Positions 1-4,137 of a DNA stretch of 6,674 nt are shown here, piece by piece (within the stretch, counting starts at the first letter, position 1; each line of letters starts with the position of its first letter). The DNA comes from an uncultured Altererythrobacter sp. GTDB lineage: Bacteria; Pseudomonadota; Alphaproteobacteria; Sphingomonadales; Sphingomonadaceae. Under the pieces are notes generated by a model. That model was not told the origin of the DNA. It made no database searches and worked only from the letters and a program-made list of their open reading frames with translations. The stretch is taken from the NCBI GenBank assembly GCA_946886565.1, contig CAMPIX010000053.1:1-6674 (forward strand), read 5' to 3'. Both the position numbers and the translations under genes were made by a program.

Positions 1-220
1 GCACGTAGCGGGCCAGGAACGTGCGCCGCTGCACCTCGTAGGACCGGTACCCGTCGCCCGCGGACGTGGGCCGCAGCGGCACGCCCCACCGCTTGCGGTA
101 CGCGGCCTGCAGCGCCACGAGCCCGGGCAGGAGGTCGGCGCGGATCAGCGCGGACCCGCCCATCTTCGTGCCGCCCGGGATGACCGCGAGCTCGTCGGTG
201 TCGAGTCGGCCGTTGCTCAT
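1..220 (-). CDS. M15-type peptidase endolysin (LysM-independent N-terminal part; C-terminus cut by window edge)
   Basis: Only the first 73 codons are inside the window. The protein probably cuts peptide cross-links of host peptidoglycan at the end of infection. The evidence is the sequence GYRSYEVQ at residues 57-64, followed by RRTFLARY. This matches the conserved Y-R-S-x-x-x-Q segment of the D-alanyl-D-alanine carboxypeptidase (M15/VanY-like) family, which is common among actinophage endolysins. The zinc ligands and catalytic residues of that family lie further downstream and are not visible, so activity and any wall-binding domain cannot be judged. The ATG start shares one base with the stop of the preceding gene (TGATG) and has a GGAAGG ribosome-binding match six bases upstream. 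There is no signal peptide, so export would rely on a holin. Alternative: a host-type carboxypeptidase, but position after tail and holin-like genes favours a phage endolysin. Confidence 0.8.
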   Translation of the reverse strand, partial: MSNGRLDTDELAVIPGGTKMGGSALIRADLLPGLVALQAAYRKRWGVPLRPTSAGDGYRSYEVQRRTFLARYV

Positions 221-573
221 CACACGCCTTCCGGTCGTCGGGGTGGGGGGCGGCCCTTGCCGGACCAGATGTGGTGCTCGAGCACGTCGATGTGGTCGGC
301 ACGGTTCCGGGCGACCTGCTCGAGGTGCTCGACCCGGGACCGCAGGCCCCGGACCTCCTCGCGGAGCTGGCGGCTCTCCTCGATGACGGTCTTGAGCAGG
401 GAGTCGCGGTCGGCGATCGTGTCGCGGCGGTCCTCGGCTTCCTCGCGGCGAGCGGCGCGCTCGTCGGAGGACACCCCCGTCCGGGCGTCGATGCGTGCCC
501 GCCAGATCGCGACGACCGCGCCCGCCAGGCCGGCGACAGCGCCGACCGCGGCGCCGATCGCCTCCCAGCTCAC
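220..573 (-). CDS. Small membrane-anchored coiled-coil protein of the lysis cassette
   Basis: A 117-residue protein of unassigned function. Residues about 5-24 form one glycine/alanine/valine-rich membrane segment, followed by positive residues (R25, R27, R31), which by the positive-inside rule puts the C-terminal part in the cytoplasm. Residues 60-102 form a regular coiled coil with hydrophobic residues spaced 3-4-3-4: L60, V63, L70, V74, L77, V81, L84, A88, I95, L98, I102, with polar S67 and R91 at two core positions. The tail is proline- and arginine-rich (KGRPPPRRPEGV). Similar one-segment coiled-coil proteins sit beside endolysins in many actinophages and are variously annotated as holin or membrane protein. 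The GTG start overlaps the upstream stop by four bases (GTGA), with GGAG eight bases before it. Reading the frame further upstream would run across the previous gene in another frame and is not supported. Role in holin function or its regulation is inference only. Confidence 0.82.
   Translation of the reverse strand: MSWEAIGAAVGAVAGLAGAVVAIWRARIDARTGVSSDERAARREEAEDRRDTIADRDSLLKTVIEESRQLREEVRGLRSRVEHLEQVARNRADHIDVLEHHIWSGKGRPPPRRPEGV
227..232 (-). promoter_or_regulatory. Ribosome binding site of the endolysin gene
   Basis: On the minus strand this reads GGAAGG, six bases before the ATG at 220-218. It supports that start. It lies within the last codons of the upstream coiled-coil gene, so initiation may be both independent and coupled to upstream translation. 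Confidence 0.6.
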
Positions 574-1007
574 GGGATCGTCTCCGTCGCCACCTTCCGC
601 CACAGACGGGCGCGCTCCTGTCGGGCTGCTCGCGAGCGCAGGGACACGACCCACAGCTCCAGGGCGCGGGCGAGGTACCCGCCGGCGCCGGCCAGGAGGA
701 TCGCGGCGATGACCGACGAGGCCGGGTGCAGGATCGCGTAGGCCAGGAACGCGCCGGCCAGGGCCCACGCGGCGGGCCACTCGATCATCCAGTTGTGGAT
801 CGCGGCGCCGATGACGCCGACGGTCCCGCCGATCAGCGCCATGACGGCCAGGGTGGCGATCAGGACGGTGCGGTACGGGGTGGACGCCGGCAGGTGGCCG
901 AGCACCGCGGTCCCGGCCCACAGCCCGCCGCTGTACTGGGCGGTGCGGACGATGCGGGCGGCGCGGCGCTGGCCGGGCGGCCAGTTGGAGTCGGGCACGC
1001 CGGTCAC
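570..1007 (-). CDS. Three-segment membrane protein, candidate holin
   Basis: A 145-residue protein with three likely membrane segments: residues about 47-70 (TVLIATLAVMALIGG and onward), 77-95 (WPAAWALAGAFLAYAIL region) and 98-118. A strongly basic tail follows (R124, R126, R129, R132, R134, R137, K138), which should stay in the cytoplasm. Three segments with a positive C-terminus resembles the class I holin layout, and the gene lies two genes before the endolysin, so a holin that opens the membrane for the endolysin is a reasonable proposal. No sequence family was recognised, and an integral membrane protein of other function is possible. The frame stays open far upstream inside the fibre gene, but that part is arginine/proline-rich shadow sequence. 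The true start is most likely the GTG overlapping the fibre stop by four bases (GTGA). No ribosome-binding match precedes it, so coupling is likely. A second GTG three codons later is a less likely start. Confidence 0.8.
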   Translation of the reverse strand: MTGVPDSNWPPGQRRAARIVRTAQYSGGLWAGTAVLGHLPASTPYRTVLIATLAVMALIGGTVGVIGAAIHNWMIEWPAAWALAGAFLAYAILHPASSVIAAILLAGAGGYLARALELWVVSLRSRAARQERARLWRKVATETIP

Positions 1008-1984
1008 CAGCCGAGGGCGACCCAGTTGACCCGGTGCCGCCGGGTGGTCAGCGGGGTCAGGACCCCGTTGGAGGGCCCGTACAGCCGGTACACGACGTCG
1101 GTGCGGTTCCCGATGCCCCACCCACCGCCGGGCACACCACCGCCGGGCCCGGCGCTGCCGGCGACCTCGAACAGGGTGGCGTTGACCGCGCCGGAGTCCC
1201 CGTTGGTCAGGACGATCGAGATCAGACCGTTGGGGAAGGGGATCGGGAAGGTGATCCGCGCGAACGCGGAGGTGTCGGTGTCCTGCGCGACGGACCCGGC
1301 CTGCAGCTTCACGTCCGCGCCGACCGGCAGGAAGCCGCCGGCGAGCGTCCCCCCGGCGCCCAGCAAGGGGACGCTGTTCAGGGACGTCCGCGACCAGGAC
1401 GACGACCCGGAGCTGTCCATGATGCGCGTCCACAGGTCCGAGCCGATCCGGACCGTGGACCCGGGCCGGGAGATGTACTCCAGGGCGCGGGTCGACACCG
1501 CCGTGATCCCCCCGTTGCCGGGCCACATGCGCAGGTCGATGATCTCCGCAGGCGTGGACTGGCCGGCGACGAGCCGGACCATCGCCAGGGGCTGGTCGAC
1601 CTGCACGCCCGGGCTCAGCGCCCGGTTCGCCGGCGCGGAGTTCCCCGCTCCCACGGGGATCGAGACCAGCGACGTCGTGCCGCCGCCGCCGGCCCAGGTG
1701 CGCCGAACGAACAGGACGTCCCACCGGCTGCCGGAGGCGACGGAGTCGAAGGTGTGGGTGACCGGCGCGGGCAGGGTGTCGAACACGCCCCAGCCGTAGG
1801 CGAGGCCCTCGGAGATGAGCACGCGCCGGTCACCTGCGAGGTCCGGTGTGACCCGCCACGACACCTCCCCGCGGACTCCGAACGCGACGCCCAGGGACGG
1901 CCCGACGTCGGCGGACCACGCGACCTCGTCGATGCTTCCGCCGTAGCCGACGGAGGTCACCGTCGGCAGGTTCGTCGTCGCCAT
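1004..1984 (-). CDS. Minor tail / fibre-like protein with gp53-like C-terminal domain
   Basis: A 326-residue protein, likely the receptor-binding or fibre subunit at the tail tip. Residues about 1-160 resemble an N-terminal region common in actinophage minor tail proteins: YGGSIDE near residue 14, SRWDVLFVRRTW near 86-97, and PLAMVRLVAG followed by EIIDLRMWPG at 132-156. A linker follows with ALEYISRPGSTVRIGSDLW (168-185) and a serine-rich stretch (188-204). Residues about 225-326 resemble the putative tail fibre gp53-like C-terminal domain: FARITFPIPFPNG (241-253), a beta-rich middle, and the terminal VNWVALGW. A glycine-rich insertion, GPGGGVPGGGWG, is at 279-290. Start: ATG two bases after the hub gene stop, with a perfect AGGAGG six bases before it. 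No enzymatic motif is visible. The assignment as a structural tail protein is firm; direct receptor binding is inference from position and domain type. Confidence 0.85.
   Translation of the reverse strand: MATTNLPTVTSVGYGGSIDEVAWSADVGPSLGVAFGVRGEVSWRVTPDLAGDRRVLISEGLAYGWGVFDTLPAPVTHTFDSVASGSRWDVLFVRRTWAGGGGTTSLVSIPVGAGNSAPANRALSPGVQVDQPLAMVRLVAGQSTPAEIIDLRMWPGNGGITAVSTRALEYISRPGSTVRIGSDLWTRIMDSSGSSSWSRTSLNSVPLLGAGGTLAGGFLPVGADVKLQAGSVAQDTDTSAFARITFPIPFPNGLISIVLTNGDSGAVNATLFEVAGSAGPGGGVPGGGWGIGNRTDVVYRLYGPSNGVLTPLTTRRHRVNWVALGW
1122..1148. repeat. Short in-frame direct repeat coding for the glycine-rich loop of the fibre protein
   Basis: The 12-base unit CCACCGCCGGGC occurs exactly at 1122-1133 and 1137-1148, a period of 15 bases or five codons. 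On the minus strand it encodes the repeated PGGG of GPGGGVPGGG. Loss or gain of one period would keep the reading frame. Confidence 0.75.
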
Positions 1985-1986
1985 GC

Positions 1987-3159
1987 TCAGCCTCCTGCAA
2001 GATCGCGGTACCGCCTGGCGAGGGCCGCCACAGCGCGGGTCAACATCCGGTCCGGCTCGGCATCGCGATCGCCGACCGTCGGCGTCACGACCACCCCGTC
2101 ACGGCCCCAGGTGAGCGTCGCCTCACGCAGGACGTCGGTGTGCAGCACGGCGTCCTCGAGATCCGTCGCCGGCGCCAGCTCGACCGTCACCCGGTCCCCG
2201 ACATGCACGCCCGCCCCGCCGTACCGGAACGTCTCCGTCTCGGCCAGGCGCACCGACAGACCGGCCTTCGCCGACCCCGCCGCGAGCACCTCCTGCGCCC
2301 GAGCTGCGACCCTCGTCTCGAAGTCGGGCTCGGTGGACTTGAGGTCACGGGCGTCGATCGCCCGCTCGACGACGTCCCGGTACGCCGTCTCGGCCTCGGT
2401 GTTGACGAACGGACCGCGCATCACGCGGGCCTCGCCCTCCCCGTCGGCCATCACCACGACGCGGGTGACCTCCGGCGCGCTCACGGCCCAGTCGTTGGCG
2501 ATGAGAGACCCGCCGTCCTCGGAGAGGTTCAGAGGCCACTGGGTCGGTTCGTAGCAGTCGACGAGGAGCCCCGTGCTGGTCTGGCGGACGGTCACTCCCA
2601 GGCCGGCCTGGTCGATGATCGGCAGGAGGCGGTCGGCGAGCGGGTGCATGCGCATCTGGACGTCGACGGCGGCGCCTCGACCCTGGTCCGGGGCGACCGT
2701 CACGGGCAGGTGGTGCGCGCCTGACCCGAGGCGGGCGAGGTTCGCGGTCAGGAAGCCCTTGAGGACGGTCTCCGCAGGGCCGGAGCGGACGTCATAGGCA
2801 CCGTCGTCGCCCTGGGCGGTGATCGCCCCGGCCGGGTTCGGCCAGCCCAGGAGCCGGGTGAGCAGACGCCAGTCGTCGATGATCTCGAACGTCATCGTCC
2901 GGGCGTCACCGGCACCGCTGGACCGGACCAGGCGCACCGGCCCGGTGGTGAGGTGCTCGTCCTGGTGCCGGACCGCGATGCGCACCCCTGGGGCCGCGAG
3001 CGCGCGGGCGTAGCGGTGGTCGGAGGGCAGGACGAGCGTGGCTGAGGGCTGCTGGTTGTGACGGGGGGTCGCGGTGAGGCGCTCGGCGTCACCGACCCAC
3101 CCGATCGAGCCGAGGTCCTTGTCGAAGATCTGGATCTCGAACGGTTCGGTGAGGTCCAC
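1987..3159 (-). CDS. Siphovirus ReqiPepy6 Gp37-like tail hub protein
   Basis: A 390-residue protein of the Gp37-like family named after Rhodococcus phage ReqiPepy6, part of the tail-tip hub that closes the tube below the Dit ring. The family pattern is seen across the whole length: GWVGDAERLTATPRHNQQPSATL from residue 20, LPSDH at 44-48, GPVRLV (73-78), DDWRLLTRLLGWPNP (95-109), GPAETVLKGFLTAN (127-140), VTVAPDQGRG, MRMHPLADRLLPIIDQAGLGV (169-189), DCYEP, and SVRLAETETFRYG then VHVGDRVTVEL (302-328). The length fits a compact hub with no added peptidase or lysozyme domain. Start: GTG three bases after the Dit-like gene stop, with no ribosome-binding match, so translation is probably coupled. 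The stop is two bases before the fibre gene. The family assignment is confident; the hub role follows from gene order and from general siphovirus tail-tip organisation. Confidence 0.92.
   Translation of the reverse strand: MDLTEPFEIQIFDKDLGSIGWVGDAERLTATPRHNQQPSATLVLPSDHRYARALAAPGVRIAVRHQDEHLTTGPVRLVRSSGAGDARTMTFEIIDDWRLLTRLLGWPNPAGAITAQGDDGAYDVRSGPAETVLKGFLTANLARLGSGAHHLPVTVAPDQGRGAAVDVQMRMHPLADRLLPIIDQAGLGVTVRQTSTGLLVDCYEPTQWPLNLSEDGGSLIANDWAVSAPEVTRVVVMADGEGEARVMRGPFVNTEAETAYRDVVERAIDARDLKSTEPDFETRVAARAQEVLAAGSAKAGLSVRLAETETFRYGGAGVHVGDRVTVELAPATDLEDAVLHTDVLREATLTWGRDGVVVTPTVGDRDAEPDRMLTRAVAALARRYRDLAGG
1991..1996 (-). promoter_or_regulatory. Strong ribosome binding site of the fibre-like gene
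   Basis: On the minus strand this reads AGGAGG, six bases before the ATG at 1984-1982, and lies in the last codons of the hub gene. It is the best Shine-Dalgarno match among the six gene starts visible in the window and fixes the fibre gene start. It suggests that fibre synthesis is initiated independently of upstream translation. Confidence 0.8.
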
Positions 3160-3162
3160 GGT

Positions 3163-4137
3163 TCACCAGGCCCGGTGGTGCTGGGGGGTGAGGAACGCCC
3201 GGATCGTGCCCGCGCCGACGGCGTCGACGGACAGCGGAACGGCCGTGCCGGCGGGGACGGGACCCCACTTGGAGGACGCGCCGAGCTCCCGGGTGCGGTC
3301 CGTCGCCCCGGTCCGCAACCGCTCCTGGACGAGGGTGAGCTGCTCGGTCAGGGCCAGGTCCGCCGGAGGGCTCGCGATCTCCAGGGCGGTGCGCGCCGTC
3401 GGGGAGCCGTCCAGGACCAGCGTCCGCCCCTCGGAGATCTCGAACGGCACGTCCACGACACGAGCGCCCACACCGAACGTCCCCGTGGTCGGACCGTTCA
3501 GCCACCAGGTCAGGTACGCGGGCTCGTCGCCGGGGTTGTCGATCGCCGCGGACCGCTGCAGCGACCCCTCGGAGATCGTGAACGGGGGGCCGGGGAAGAA
3601 CGGAACCGGGTCGGAGGGGACGAACTCCCGGGTCACGACGTCGCCGGTCCAGTACGGCTGCTCCGCGACCAGACCGATCCCGTACACGGCCCACCCCATG
3701 AGGGAGGGGTCGATGTCCAGACCGTCCTGTGCCTCGACGAACCGGCACCGCAGAGACCGCGCCTTGCCCGAGGGCTGGGTGACCGTCCACACGCCGGTCC
3801 GCTCCGGGTGGAAGGTCCGCCAGAACGCGGCGTCGTGGTCGATCCACGCCTGCGAGCCGGTGTCCTGGAACACCTTCACCGGCCAGAACACCGACCGCTC
3901 GTCGGTGCTGTACCCGCGGTTGCGGGCGCCTGGCACGGCCGGCGAGGACGTCGTGTGCCGGCGGAACGCAGGCGTCAGCAGGCCCCGCACACCAGCCTGC
4001 AGCGACACGCCCGACGTCTCCGGGTCGGTCAGGTCCCACAGCGACCCGTCCCAGCCCTCCCACGTCATCCGCATCCCCGGCCACGGGTTCACGGGGGCCG
4101 CCGGAGGCGGTGCCGGGACGGCGAAGACGAAGACCAT
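3163..4137 (-). CDS. Dit-like distal tail protein (siphovirus-type tail component)
   Basis: A 324-residue minor tail protein that probably forms the ring joining the tail tube to the tip. Features typical of actinophage proteins at this position are: WEGWDGSLWDLTDPETSGV (26-44), a GV-L-x-x-GVRGL motif near 43-53, ERSVFWPVKVF (80-90), WRTFHPERTGVWTVTQPSGKAR (106-127), the EQPYWTGD segment (159-166), NPGDEPAYLTWWLNGP (201-215), and the C-terminal RAFLTPQHHRAW. The N-terminus is unusual in its proline content (PAPPPAAPVNPWPGM, 8-22). The ATG start shares one base with the tape measure stop (TGATG), with only a weak GGGGG run four bases upstream, so coupling is likely. Position right after the tape measure gene and right before the hub gene supports the Dit assignment, although the sequence is only distantly like well-studied Dit proteins and 'minor tail protein' is the safe name. 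Confidence 0.87.
   Translation of the reverse strand: MVFVFAVPAPPPAAPVNPWPGMRMTWEGWDGSLWDLTDPETSGVSLQAGVRGLLTPAFRRHTTSSPAVPGARNRGYSTDERSVFWPVKVFQDTGSQAWIDHDAAFWRTFHPERTGVWTVTQPSGKARSLRCRFVEAQDGLDIDPSLMGWAVYGIGLVAEQPYWTGDVVTREFVPSDPVPFFPGPPFTISEGSLQRSAAIDNPGDEPAYLTWWLNGPTTGTFGVGARVVDVPFEISEGRTLVLDGSPTARTALEIASPPADLALTEQLTLVQERLRTGATDRTRELGASSKWGPVPAGTAVPLSVDAVGAGTIRAFLTPQHHRAW

Noticed and set aside
574..921. Upstream extension of the coiled-coil protein frame to a 233-residue product
   Set aside because: The extra residues are an out-of-frame reading of the membrane protein gene. The GTG at 573 with a GTGA overlap and GGAG upstream gives a coherent membrane segment plus coiled coil.
1008..1724. 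Upstream extension of the three-segment membrane protein frame to a 384-residue product
   Set aside because: The added part is arginine/proline/glycine-rich shadow sequence of the fibre gene in another frame. The hydrophobic, protein-like sequence begins only after the GTG at 1007, which forms a GTGA overlap with the fibre stop.
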